A stretch of 64,000 nucleotides of DNA from Bacillota bacterium (lineage in GTDB: Bacteria; Bacillota; Clostridia; Lachnospirales; Bianqueaceae). The DNA is taken from positions 18,597 to 82,596 of the forward strand of contig JAFRZL010000049.1 of the NCBI GenBank assembly GCA_017442535.1. Reading direction: 5' to 3'. The notes below the pieces were generated by a model. That model saw only the letters and a program-made list of their open reading frames with translations, searched no databases and was not told the DNA's origin. Of the stretch, positions 16,967 to 25,978 are shown in pieces; position 1 is the stretch's first letter, and every line of letters begins with the position of its first letter. Both the position numbers and the translations under genes were made by a program.

Positions 16967-19447
16967 TTATCCGCGGAACAAGAGTTTTCCCTTTAAGTAT
17001 ACGTAGGTGCCTTTGCGGTCAAAGGATGCGGAGATGGATGAGGGTGGAGCGGGTTTGGATGAAGCAATGCTGAACCCGCTTATATTCCGAGTGGTTTCAC
17101 GGATGGTAAGATCACGGATTTGCGTTGGCTCTGCCAACGGATGGTCTACATGGAAAACAGCGTGATGCAGCTGATGATTGGACCAGTAGAGATCCACCGT
17201 CAATCCGTGAGGTGCTCGCAGGCCTAACATAGAGCCTGCAGCAAAACAGGAAGCAGGAGGAAGCGCGGGGAGCAAAAGGATCTCCCGACCGTCTGCTTGG
17301 AGAAGACATTCAGCGATGCCGGCACAGGTGCCGAAATTGCCGTCGATCTGGAAGGGCGGATGGGCATCCAGCAGATTCGGATAGGAACCTCCGCCGGTCA
17401 GTTTTACCTGATCTCCTGCCGGCACGACACGAAGCTGCCGGTTAAGCAGATGAAGGACATGCGCGCCATCACGAAGACGTGCCCAGAGATTGATTTTCCA
17501 CGCAAGGCTCCACCCGGTGCCCTCATCTCCGCGCAGGCGCAGACTGGTTTTACAGGCTTCGAACAGAGATTTGGTGCGGTCGGGGCTGATCTGATGTGCC
17601 GGATACAGTCCATAGAGGTGGGAAACATGGCGGTGATGAGGATCGGCTTCTTCATACTCTTCATCCCATTCCAGCAACTGACCTTGAGACCCGATACGCT
17701 CACCCTGGAGAAGGGGCAGGATTGTCTGAATCCGTGAAATATCTTCTTCGGAAGCGGAGAGGGCGGGAAGTGCATCTGCTGCGGTCAAAATGGTTAGGGC
17801 CTCCAGATAATGCGAGAAGACTTCGCGGACAATGGCTTGACTCATGGTTGCTTCTCTCGCGATTTTTGCTTTTTCGCCGTGATAGAGAAAAACATTTTCC
17901 GGGGAAGCGGCCGGAGTCAGGATATAATTGCCGGCAGCGTTCGGAAGCAGATTGTCCAGGAAAAACAGGGAACAGGCTTCCAAAACAGGGAGCGCCTGCT
18001 CCGCCAGAAAGGCAGGATCATCCGAATAGAGGTAATGATCCCATAGATGACGGCTGAGCCACCCGAGAGAAGCATTCCAATAGGCAAAATAGAAGCCTTT
18101 GCGGCCGCGCCCGACGGGGTTTGTTAAGCCCCAGATGTCGGAATTGTGATGCGCCACACTGCCGCGGGAATGATATTGCTCGCGCGCGGTGATCGCTCCG
18201 TGCCGCTGCAGCAGGGAAATAAGATCAAAAAGCGGTTCTGCCATTTCGGGAAGGGCGCAGATTTCCGCGGGCCAGTAGTTCATTTGCGTAATAATATTGA
18301 TCGTATAGTTGCTGCTCCAGACGGGACGAATCAAATGGCTCCAGATTCCCTGCAGATTAGCAGCCTGCGAACCGGGGCGGGAGGAAGAAATCAGAAGATA
18401 ACGGCCATAATGGAATAAAAGCGAATAGAGAACGGGATCCTCCTGGTGCTCCGCAAAGCGCTGCAGGCGCACATCGGTGGGAATATCCTCGGATTCAGCG
18501 GATAAGGAGAATTTAGCGCGGCTATAATAGGCACTGTACTCACTGAGATGGCGGCGGTAAAGCTCTTCCGGCTCAAAGGAACAGAGATTTTGAATATCTT
18601 TTTCAGCACGGATTTCTTCAATCTTGTCTTTTGAATCCGGCTCCTGATCGGGACCGCAGAAACCGGAGCGGATGGCGGTAAGCAGAGTAACCTGATCCGC
18701 ATTCTCAATGAGGAGCCCGTCTGCTACATGAGTCATGCTGCCGCCTTTGACAAGAGGTTTGACGATAACACAGCCCCGCATTCCGCTGCGGCCATCCGGC
18801 ATCTCCTGAATAATCGGGTTTTCCGCATCATGGATATAGCTTGGCTCTACATGGGCGGGGCAGCGGAAAGTGGCTTTCATGCGGCGGTGATAGTAGTCGG
18901 TTTCAAAGGGAAGGGGAGAGGTGTAGGAAAGTTTCAGATTGATCTTTCCGGGACGATCAGCGGAAAAGTGCATGATCAGCCCATTATCCGGGCAGGAGGC
19001 AAAATATTCTCTCAGGTAATGGACGCCATCATCGGTAAAACGAACAGAGGCAGTGGCGGTGTTTAGATCAAGATCCCGAACATAGTCGGAAACAGATCCG
19101 GTCAGAGAGGGGAATTCCAACAGCAGATTGCCGGCAGGCATGTAGGATTCGGTAAAATCTCCGAGCATTTCCCGGTCGATGAGGTCTCCGGCTTCAGTGA
19201 AGCGGTGTTCTGCAACCAGGGTGCGGCATTCTTCAAGCACGGAGGGATCAACCAGGCGATTCGTGTTCCGGGGAAAACCGGACCAGAGCGTATCTTCATT
19301 CAGAGGAATGGAGTCACAGTCGACCTTTCCTCCGATCATTGCACCAAGACGTCCGCTCCCGATGGGAAGGGATTCCTCCCATGTCGCGGCCGGTTGATGA
19401 TAGTAGAGACGGTGAGACAATTCAGATGCTTTTCTTGTGGATGGCAT
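16967..19447 (-). CDS. Glycoside hydrolase family 95 (alpha-L-fucosidase/alpha-L-galactosidase type)
   Basis: 826 residues, no signal peptide, so intracellular. The N-terminal domain has ESLPIGSGRLGAMIGG and LNEDTLWSG, both diagnostic for GH95. The (alpha/alpha)6 barrel carries TQMNYWPAE, EWDEEYEEADPHHRHVSHL and the Asp of FQIDGNFG. In characterised GH95 enzymes a Glu is the acid and an Asn of the N-I-N motif, polarised by that Asp, is the base. Here the motif reads N-I-I, so the second Asn is Ile. The enzyme would trim fucose or L-galactose from imported glycans. It is divergent from the XRE regulator at 19628, which may control it. Confidence 0.9.
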   Translation of the reverse strand: MPSTRKASELSHRLYYHQPAATWEESLPIGSGRLGAMIGGKVDCDSIPLNEDTLWSGFPRNTNRLVDPSVLEECRTLVAEHRFTEAGDLIDREMLGDFTESYMPAGNLLLEFPSLTGSVSDYVRDLDLNTATASVRFTDDGVHYLREYFASCPDNGLIMHFSADRPGKINLKLSYTSPLPFETDYYHRRMKATFRCPAHVEPSYIHDAENPIIQEMPDGRSGMRGCVIVKPLVKGGSMTHVADGLLIENADQVTLLTAIRSGFCGPDQEPDSKDKIEEIRAEKDIQNLCSFEPEELYRRHLSEYSAYYSRAKFSLSAESEDIPTDVRLQRFAEHQEDPVLYSLLFHYGRYLLISSSRPGSQAANLQGIWSHLIRPVWSSNYTINIITQMNYWPAEICALPEMAEPLFDLISLLQRHGAITAREQYHSRGSVAHHNSDIWGLTNPVGRGRKGFYFAYWNASLGWLSRHLWDHYLYSDDPAFLAEQALPVLEACSLFFLDNLLPNAAGNYILTPAASPENVFLYHGEKAKIAREATMSQAIVREVFSHYLEALTILTAADALPALSASEEDISRIQTILPLLQGERIGSQGQLLEWDEEYEEADPHHRHVSHLYGLYPAHQISPDRTKSLFEACKTSLRLRGDEGTGWSLAWKINLWARLRDGAHVLHLLNRQLRVVPAGDQVKLTGGGSYPNLLDAHPPFQIDGNFGTCAGIAECLLQADGREILLLPALPPASCFAAGSMLGLRAPHGLTVDLYWSNHQLHHAVFHVDHPLAEPTQIRDLTIRETTRNISGFSIASSKPAPPSSISASFDRKGTYVYLKGKLLFRG

Positions 19448-19526
19448 AACCGGACCTCCGTTTTTTAACTGATCTGACTCAAAACAGCATGTTTTGGCCT
19501 TTGACTGATATACATACAGGATAAAT

Positions 19527-19598
19527 TTGACATATGCATGTACAATGCATATTCTTTTTACACATGTTAACGTTTTGTGTTATAATAGGGATATGCAT
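19527..19598. promoter_or_regulatory. Divergent control region with ATATGCAT repeats
   Basis: ATATGCAT occurs as a perfect inverted repeat (19532-19539 and 19545-19552, 5-base gap) and again at 19591-19598. Two rightward promoters can be read: TTGACA (19527-19532)/TATTCT (19550-19555), and TTTACA (19557-19562)/TATAAT (19581-19586) with an extended TG. A weaker leftward promoter toward GH95 also overlaps the repeats. The arrangement is that expected of an operator for the adjacent XRE protein. Confidence 0.55.
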
Positions 19599-19627
19599 CA
19601 AATCTATATCAGACAGGAGGCAGTGCG

Positions 19628-19960
19628 ATGGCTGTAAAACACATCGGAGAACGAATGAGGGAACTGCGAGAGGAAAGAATGTTGACATCTAAAAGGGTCG
19701 CTGAGATTTTGCAGCTGACACCGCAGTGCTATTCCCACTACGAAATGGGAAGAAGAAATCCCGGCATCCAGGATCTGATCAGTCTTTCCAAACTGTATGG
19801 CATTACACTGGATGAGATGGTTGACGGCGTTTATTTTGGCAAAACCAGTTTTGAGGAGCTTACTGAAAAACCGGTTGATTATGGTTTGTCGAGCAGTGAG
19901 CGCCGCGAACTGTCCTTCTACCGGGAGTATCTGATCTGGAAGCGCAGTAAGAGCGATTAA
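19628..19960 (+). CDS. XRE-family helix-turn-helix regulator
   Basis: 110 residues. A Cro/CI-type HTH fills residues 5-60 (MRELREERMLTSKRVAEIL, YSHYEMGRRNPGIQDLISLS). A short helical tail (ELSFYREYLIWKRSK) may dimerise. AGGAGG precedes the ATG. The gene is divergent from GH95 and convergent with the pectinesterase-like gene; its TAA overlaps that gene's stop. Inverted ATATGCAT sites in its promoter suggest it binds there and represses itself and perhaps GH95. Targets are inferred. Confidence 0.85.
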   Translation: MAVKHIGERMRELREERMLTSKRVAEILQLTPQCYSHYEMGRRNPGIQDLISLSKLYGITLDEMVDGVYFGKTSFEELTEKPVDYGLSSSERRELSFYREYLIWKRSKSD

Positions 19961-22308
19961 TCGACAGACTCAGAGCCTGACCAGCTCATCTCCCGCAGCG
20001 CAATGCGGCCGGTTCCTGTTTGCCATACTCCCCACCCCGAAGCAGGAGCGGGAGCGGGCAAACAAACGGAAAGAGAAACCTTTTCTGTCAGGCCGGAGGC
20101 GATCTGACCTGACAGAAGGGGTTGATTATTATAGGCAGACAGGCTTAATGTGTTTTGATCCAGCTGCATTTGGATATGGCAATCTCCTCTGAAACAACCG
20201 GTATAGACCGGCTGGCTCAGGGGCGTGCAAATGCCTTTTTCCCAAGAACAAAGCAGGAAGCGTACACCATCACTAAACTGCGGTATGCGTTCGATCCGCA
20301 CACCGTAACCTGTAAGAGAAAAGGCATCCAGTCCGATATACAGATCCAGGTATTGGCCGGTAGGACTGGCAAATCCCTGCCCGGCTGTTTTTTCGGGGCG
20401 GATAATCCATTTTTGTTGTTGAACGGGGTAGGGTTGGGTTTGAGTAAAGAGGAGGCGGCTACCCCGGTGAGTAGACATTAGGCCCGGGTAAACGAGGCCG
20501 TCACATTCCATATTTCCATAGCTCCAGGGTTTGCTGGGGCGGGCTTTTAATGACCATAAATGCTCGGAAGGATAATCGTCAGGACGGGCGGCATCCACTT
20601 GCCAACAGCCTTCTGCAAGAGGAAGCGACGGATATCGTGGATGTTCGGACGCATCGGTGACGGCTAGATCTTCCATAAGGGGCAGATCCGAAAAATCAGT
20701 ATGAAATCCGGCATAATGGATTCCGCTGATCGGGAAGCCCTTGGTTTTGATAGGCAAACCGGGAAGTGTTCCCTCGGCCTGAGGGATAACTTCGGCGAAT
20801 AAATACTGTTCGTTGTCCCGAATGCTTAGCGGATAGACGGCTTTGCCGGTAAGAACAGGAATAGCCTGGCTAAAAGAGTCCGTTTTGGAACGATACCAGC
20901 ATATGGAGGAACAATCCGAATTTGTTCTGTCCAAACGATATTGAACGGTGAGGACGGGTTCGGCATCGTCTCCCGCTTCGATCAGGACAGGCTTTTCGGA
21001 GAATTCCGGAGCAGGGAGGGGTTCATAATCCAGGGAATACAGACCGGCCCCTTCAAGACCTTGCGGAGTTTTGCCGACAACCAGTACATCGTGCACACAG
21101 GAATCCGGGTTAAGATTGGTAATACGAAGCCAATGATCCCCGTGCGGCTCCAAGCGACAGATCCCGGAGGGGGACACAGTCCAGCGAATGGGCTCGGATC
21201 CAGTATATTGCTCTGCCACGATATCGAGGGATTGCCGGACAGGCAGCCTGGCTTCCACGGGTTGTAAGCGGATACGCCATGAAATACGGCCGAGTGCCTT
21301 GAAACGTTCCCGTTGACAGCATGGATCCCAGTCATCTGCACCGCGAAGCAGATTCCAGACATTATATTCATTTCCCACCTTGAAAGCCCGCAGCAGATCG
21401 GGCTTGTTTTCCAATGCGCATGAGGATTCGGGACTTGATGGGCTAATGGGGAATGAATTGTGATAGGTAAAGCAGCGAAGTGCCGGGTGAGGGCTGACGT
21501 GCCAACAGACTTCCCCAACATTGCCGGAGAGAGTGCAGTCCAGAACGGCAAGACTGCGGTGTTGGGCCTTTGAAAAATAAACATGATCGTTCATGTCAGG
21601 ATACATTAAACGGCCTTCGAAATGACAGCCTGCATAAACCAGCATGGTTTCACAGGCGCTTCCTGAAGGATGATTGCCGTACCAGACAAAGTGGCAGTTC
21701 TCAAAGAAATTGATATCGCCGGTCCCTATGGAATCATCTGTCGACTGGAAGAAGCAGTCTTTGTAATAGATCCTGCCCATGTGGCGGCTATAGGAAAAGA
21801 CATTCAGGAGGCTGATAAAGCGGCAGCGGATGAATTTCCAGCGATCAGGAGAACCAACAGGGAGAATGACCTGCGCCTGTGTAACACCGGGCGCGCGGCG
21901 GGGGTGGTTTTTAGAAGGATCGGGTGCATATTCCAGATCCACATTGCAGTAATTCCCGAAGGTGATGTTCTCGGCAGTAAAATCACTGCCTGCAATACCA
22001 AGCGTATTCCAATTGCCGATGGCACCCCGCATTTGCCCGCGATCCCCGTAGATAACTGTGTCCGCAGGACTTTGGCCCAGTCCGATCAATGTCAGATGCT
22101 GCTGCGTCAGGGTAAGGCCTACCAGATGGTTATCCGAATTATCTGAAAGGGGATCGTCCGTCCAATAGACATCGGGAGCAAGATAGATGGTTGCACCGTC
22201 TGCGGCAGCGGCGGATGCTTCCTGAAGGGTGGCAAACGTATGAGCTTGCCCACGGCGTGTTGCGTCAACAAGGATGTGGGTGTCATCCAGATGCGGTATT
22301 TCGATCAT
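19957..22308 (-). CDS. Pectinesterase-like (CE8-type) beta-helix protein with C-terminal extension
   Basis: 783 residues, no signal peptide. Residues 12-45 (VDATRRGQAHTFATLQEASA, then YLAPDVYWTD) match the start of pectin methylesterases, followed by a right-handed beta-helix to about residue 310 (ENITFGNYCN, GRIYYKDCFFQSTDDSIGTG, FENCHFV). The region after about 330 contains a bacterial Ig-like segment and a final beta-sandwich of about 200 residues, unusual for CE8. Ribosome site AGGAGA. It lies 32 bases downstream of a lipoprotein gene, probably the same transcript. It may remove methyl groups from imported pectin oligomers; the extension could bind carbohydrate. Confidence 0.72.
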   Translation of the reverse strand: MIEIPHLDDTHILVDATRRGQAHTFATLQEASAAAADGATIYLAPDVYWTDDPLSDNSDNHLVGLTLTQQHLTLIGLGQSPADTVIYGDRGQMRGAIGNWNTLGIAGSDFTAENITFGNYCNVDLEYAPDPSKNHPRRAPGVTQAQVILPVGSPDRWKFIRCRFISLLNVFSYSRHMGRIYYKDCFFQSTDDSIGTGDINFFENCHFVWYGNHPSGSACETMLVYAGCHFEGRLMYPDMNDHVYFSKAQHRSLAVLDCTLSGNVGEVCWHVSPHPALRCFTYHNSFPISPSSPESSCALENKPDLLRAFKVGNEYNVWNLLRGADDWDPCCQRERFKALGRISWRIRLQPVEARLPVRQSLDIVAEQYTGSEPIRWTVSPSGICRLEPHGDHWLRITNLNPDSCVHDVLVVGKTPQGLEGAGLYSLDYEPLPAPEFSEKPVLIEAGDDAEPVLTVQYRLDRTNSDCSSICWYRSKTDSFSQAIPVLTGKAVYPLSIRDNEQYLFAEVIPQAEGTLPGLPIKTKGFPISGIHYAGFHTDFSDLPLMEDLAVTDASEHPRYPSLPLAEGCWQVDAARPDDYPSEHLWSLKARPSKPWSYGNMECDGLVYPGLMSTHRGSRLLFTQTQPYPVQQQKWIIRPEKTAGQGFASPTGQYLDLYIGLDAFSLTGYGVRIERIPQFSDGVRFLLCSWEKGICTPLSQPVYTGCFRGDCHIQMQLDQNTLSLSAYNNQPLLSGQIASGLTEKVSLSVCLPAPAPASGWGVWQTGTGRIALREMSWSGSESVD

Positions 22309-22340
22309 ATGGCATTCTCCTGTAGATGGATAGAAAATGA

Positions 22341-23171
22341 TTATTTGATGCGGGTTGCCTCCATTTCGGACCCGTTAAAGCGGATCGTCATCCGATCTCC
22401 TTCGAAAGAGAGGATTTCCAAGGCATAGGTGCCGGAGAATAATAAGCTCTTGGTATGAATCTGCGCAGTCGTTCCGTCCAGGGACCAGTCAAAATCGATC
22501 GGGAACCAGTACAGCGGTATTTTCATGGAACCGGTGTGATCCGCGCGAATCGTAATCTCGGAGCGGCCGGCCTGACTGTTGGATTCCCAGGTGCCGATGA
22601 AGGATTCTTCCGTAAAGGACGGGGCGGCGGATTCTTCCTGTTTGCTTTCCTCGCGGGAGGATTCATCCGGACGGGAGGAATCTTCGGGGGACATGCTTTC
22701 CTCGGGAGAAGATTCTTCTGCGGAGGACTCTTCCGGCTCAGCGGCTGGATCATTAGGCGAAGTGCGCAGCAGGAGAGTGTCGGATTCTTCGGACCAGCGC
22801 ATGCTCTTGGTGTTGATTCGGGCAATCGTAATCAGACGGCTGTAACCGGATTGGTCGGTCAGCCGAAGAGTATTTTCATAGAGTGCCCAGGTATAGGTGT
22901 TGGCTTCGAACGAATCGTTTTCAGAACTGATGACACAGGTTTTATCCGGGAAGAAGCAATAGTGGAGGAGGCCGCCCGACTTCAAATGATACCAGTTGCC
23001 AAGGAGAAGCGATTCGACAGTGACAGGCGCTGCCGATTCATCCTGAAAAGAAATGTCATCCGCCCGATCCGGCAAGGAAGACTCTTCAGCGGGCTTGTTT
23101 TTTCCGCATCCGGCAAGGGAAAAAGTAAGTATTAGGATGCATGTTAAGGCTATTATAAAGTGTTTACGCAT
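22341..23171 (-). CDS. Putative lipoprotein with a Ser/Glu-rich linker
   Basis: 276 residues. A signal peptide ends in lipobox SLAGC (Cys22). Two beta-rich blocks (about 45-130 and 195-275; NWYHLKSGGLLHYCFFPD and GTWESNSQAGRSEITIRAD) look like repeats of one domain. They are joined by a low-complexity linker made of EESS/PEES units. The start at 23171 follows AGGAGG; an in-frame GTG nine bases upstream lies too close to that site. A promoter is at 23196-23224. Upstream of the pectinesterase-like gene, so it may act at the surface in glycan handling. Function unknown. Confidence 0.7.
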   Translation of the reverse strand: MRKHFIIALTCILILTFSLAGCGKNKPAEESSLPDRADDISFQDESAAPVTVESLLLGNWYHLKSGGLLHYCFFPDKTCVISSENDSFEANTYTWALYENTLRLTDQSGYSRLITIARINTKSMRWSEESDTLLLRTSPNDPAAEPEESSAEESSPEESMSPEDSSRPDESSREESKQEESAAPSFTEESFIGTWESNSQAGRSEITIRADHTGSMKIPLYWFPIDFDWSLDGTTAQIHTKSLLFSGTYALEILSFEGDRMTIRFNGSEMEATRIK

Positions 23172-23195
23172 GGGATACACCTCCTGATTATAAAA

Positions 23196-23224
23196 AGTAT
23201 AATATAATTTTGCCTTCTCGTCAA
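23196..23224 (-). promoter_or_regulatory. Promoter for the lipoprotein/pectinesterase-like operon
   Basis: Minus strand TTGACG (23219-23224), 17 bases, TATACT (23196-23201). Confidence 0.75.
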
Positions 23225-23335
23225 TCCTTATGGAAAAAGAATTACGGACAAATACGCAGATGATGCTGAATCCTCTTGTATTTCGGCCTCAAATATGATA
23301 TGGTGAAGGCAAGACACAGATAGGAGGAACTGGAA

Positions 23336-24667
23336 ATGACGATACCCGGGAAGGCTTATGAAAATGCGAAGGAAATGCTTGACTTTATTGAACGGAGTCC
23401 CAGCTGCTACCATGTGGTCGCGAATGTCAAAACAATGCTGAAAGAGGCCGGTTACCTCGAGCTTTCAGAGGCGGAGGACTGGACCGAGTGCCTGAAGGAG
23501 GAGACGGGAACACGTCGATTCTTTGTTGTGCGCAATGACTCTTCTCTGATCGCAGTGCAGATGCCCGGCGGCAAGGCAAGGGGATTTCATATTTCTGCGG
23601 CACATAGTGATTCTCCCTGCTATAAAATCAAGGAAAAGCCTGAAATCACGGTGGAAGGCGCCTATACCAAGCTGAATGTGGAAGGTTATGGAGGCATGAT
23701 CCGTTCCACCTGGCTGGACCGGCCGCTTTCCGTAGCCGGCCGGATCGCCGTGGAGACACCGGAAGGGATCAGGACGCAGCTGGTTTGCGTGGACCGGGAT
23801 CTCTGTGTCATCCCCAATCTGGCGATTCATATGAACCGGGGCATGAATGAAGGCTTTGAATACAACCAGCAGGTGGATATGCTTCCGCTCTTCGGGGACG
23901 GAGAGGTTGAGAAAGGAGATCTGCTGAAAGTTGTGGCGGAGGCCGCGGGTCTGTATGAAGGGGAAGAACCCTGCCCGGACAGAATCCTGGGGCATGACCT
24001 TTTCCTGTATACCCGGCAGAAAGGGTTGATGATCGGAACGAAAGGCGAATTTGTAATGTCGCCGCGGCTGGATGATCTGCAGTGCGTTTTCGCGGAAGTG
24101 AAGGGGTTGCTGGCTGCGGAGCCCGGGAACTTTATCAATGTCTGTGTGGTGTTTGATAATGAAGAAGTCGGCAGTGGGACAAGGCAGGGAGCGGACTCGA
24201 CCTTCCTGGAGGATGTGTTGCAGCGTATCTGCGCAGTGCGTGGCGGGGACGGATTAACTCTTGAACAGCGGATCCCCGAAAGCTTTATGATTTCAGCAGA
24301 CAATGCACATGCGGTCCATCCGAACCATCCGGAAAAAGCCGATCCGACGAACCGGCCATATCTGAACGGAGGCATCGTCATTAAGTTCCACGGAAGCCAG
24401 AAATATACAACGGACGCGGTTTCGGCAGCACAGATGAAGCACATCTGCAGCCGGGCGGGCGTACCGTATCAGACCTATACCAATCGTTCGGATGTGGCCG
24501 GAGGTTCTACACTCGGACATATTTCGACCGCACATGTTTCCGTCGCGACAGTGGACATCGGGCTGCCGCAGCTTGCCATGCATTCCTCGGTAGAGACGGC
24601 CGGAACAATGGATACGGAGTACGCGGTCCGGATGTTTACCGAGTATTTCTCGGAGGAACTGGGGTAA
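23336..24667 (+). CDS. M18-family aminopeptidase
   Basis: 443 residues, the usual size of M18 (aspartyl aminopeptidase, ApeB-like) enzymes. Zinc and catalytic residues are visible: AAHSDSP (His and Asp), DNEEVGSGT (bridging and catalytic Glu), ISADNAHAVHPNHP and the C-terminal His in LPQLAMHSSVE. It removes N-terminal residues, preferably acidic, from peptides in the cytoplasm; the enzymes form large tetrahedral dodecamers. AGGAGG precedes the ATG. Monocistronic, ending at the hairpin at 24754. Confidence 0.93.
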   Translation: MTIPGKAYENAKEMLDFIERSPSCYHVVANVKTMLKEAGYLELSEAEDWTECLKEETGTRRFFVVRNDSSLIAVQMPGGKARGFHISAAHSDSPCYKIKEKPEITVEGAYTKLNVEGYGGMIRSTWLDRPLSVAGRIAVETPEGIRTQLVCVDRDLCVIPNLAIHMNRGMNEGFEYNQQVDMLPLFGDGEVEKGDLLKVVAEAAGLYEGEEPCPDRILGHDLFLYTRQKGLMIGTKGEFVMSPRLDDLQCVFAEVKGLLAAEPGNFINVCVVFDNEEVGSGTRQGADSTFLEDVLQRICAVRGGDGLTLEQRIPESFMISADNAHAVHPNHPEKADPTNRPYLNGGIVIKFHGSQKYTTDAVSAAQMKHICSRAGVPYQTYTNRSDVAGGSTLGHISTAHVSVATVDIGLPQLAMHSSVETAGTMDTEYAVRMFTEYFSEELG

Positions 24668-24753
24668 GCTGAAATAAGAACTGATCATGGCCTGTGGCGG
24701 GATCGGCAACACCATCAAGGGTACCAGCGAGGCGAGTAATCGCTTCAAATAAC

Positions 24754-24782
24754 AAAACAGCAGGTGGTCCACCTGCTGTTTT
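24754..24782. terminator. Bidirectional terminator after the aminopeptidase
   Basis: AAAACAGCAGGTGG and its complement with almost no loop, with A and T tracts on both sides. The aminopeptidase and the DapA-family gene converge here. The core stem is the same as in the terminator at 28648. Confidence 0.8.
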
Positions 24783-24841
24783 GGGTTCCGGAATTGAATC
24801 AGAGAAAAAAGGTGCTCATACTCGACGGCCGCCGCGAAGAA

Positions 24842-25717
24842 TTATTCTTCGTACAGCTTAAGCACGTCGAGAAGCTTCTTGTCGAGTTCGGGCAGATCGA
24901 TGTTGAACGGCCTGCGGGAAGGGCCAACCGGCATTCCGGCAAGCTGCATTCCGCGCTTGATGACGGGGAGCGACCCGATGCCCGGGAAGAGGGAGCGCAG
25001 GGGTACGAGGCTCTGCTGGGCGAGTTCGGCCTCTTCCAGACGGCCTTCCTCGAACAGACGGAAGATGGATACCATACGCTTGGGGCAGATATTCGCACAA
25101 CCGGCAATGCCGCCGTTCATGCCGGCTTTGAGGCCGGGCAGAATGTGGGAATCATTGCCGCAGAGGACGATAAAGTCATCGGGTGTCTCATGGAGATAGG
25201 CCAGAGTGTTGTCGAAATTGCCGCTCGAATCCTTGATGCCGATAATATACGGATTCTCGGCAAGCCGCTTTACCAGAGAGGGCTCCATGTTGATACCCGT
25301 GCGCGGCGGGATATTGTACAGGATCATGGGAATGCGGCAGGTGTTCGCCACTTCGGTGTAATGGCGATACATGACTTCCTGCGAACTCTGCGCGAAATAC
25401 GGCTCAATGACGCTCACGAGGTCGTATCCCAGCTCCTTGGCATACAGGGTGAGCTCGATGGTTTCCGCAGTGGTAACGCAGCCGGTACCGGCCATGATGG
25501 GAATGCGTCCTTTGGCCGTTTCGGCCATCACGCGCATGACCAATTTCTTTTCGTCGTGGCTGAGGGCGTAGAATTCCCCATTGGTGCCCAGACAGAAGAG
25601 CGCTGCGGCACCCGCTGCAATCTGGCGCTCACACTGGTTTCTGAGTTCTTCTACATTAATGCTTTCATCCTCGTGCATGGGGGTGACCATGGCGGGAATA
25701 ATGCCTCTTAGTTTCAT
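24842..25717 (-). CDS. DapA/DHDPS-family aldolase or lyase
   Basis: 291 residues, a single TIM barrel. Family landmarks are GTNGEFYAL (residues about 45-53), the Tyr in LYNIPPRTG, and the Schiff-base Lys in IGIKDSSG. True dihydrodipicolinate synthases usually have GTTGE; the GTNGE variant is common in paralogues acting on sugar acids or other keto acids. Lysine-biosynthesis neighbours are absent. It may therefore be a 4-hydroxy-tetrahydrodipicolinate synthase or a 2-keto-3-deoxy-sugar-acid aldolase, which would fit the uronate metabolism in this window. Family sure, substrate open. Confidence 0.82.
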   Translation of the reverse strand: MKLRGIIPAMVTPMHEDESINVEELRNQCERQIAAGAAALFCLGTNGEFYALSHDEKKLVMRVMAETAKGRIPIMAGTGCVTTAETIELTLYAKELGYDLVSVIEPYFAQSSQEVMYRHYTEVANTCRIPMILYNIPPRTGINMEPSLVKRLAENPYIIGIKDSSGNFDNTLAYLHETPDDFIVLCGNDSHILPGLKAGMNGGIAGCANICPKRMVSIFRLFEEGRLEEAELAQQSLVPLRSLFPGIGSLPVIKRGMQLAGMPVGPSRRPFNIDLPELDKKLLDVLKLYEE

Positions 25718-25787
25718 TGCTGCACCTCCGTGGTTGGTTTAATCCGGCAGACTACCGGGAATCATTCAAATGAACCATTATATGCTG

Positions 25788-25816
25788 ATTATATCATGCG
25801 GGGCTTTTTTTGTAAA
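25788..25816 (-). promoter_or_regulatory. Promoter for the DapA-family gene
   Basis: Minus strand TTTACA (25811-25816), 17 bases, TATAAT (25788-25793). Confidence 0.75.
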
Positions 25817-25901
25817 GCTGTTTCCGCCGGCATGATTTTTCGGTCAGGTCATGGGGCATATTTATGAGTTTCCGATTTGCGAATCTTTTTTTCGTTACCC
25901 A

Positions 25902-25930
25902 TTGACAGACGCTGCCATCTGTGGTATAAT
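25902..25930 (+). promoter_or_regulatory. Consensus promoter for the second XRE gene
   Basis: TTGACA (25902-25907), 17 bases, TATAAT (25925-25930). It matches the sigma-A consensus exactly. Confidence 0.9.
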
Positions 25931-25978
25931 CAAGAACTCCGTTTCTGAAGGAGAGACTACCGCAAAGGAGGAAGGACT

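Noticed and set aside
24842..25717. Certain assignment as dapA (lysine biosynthesis)
   Set aside because: GTNGE instead of GTTGE and no lysine genes nearby; kept at family level.
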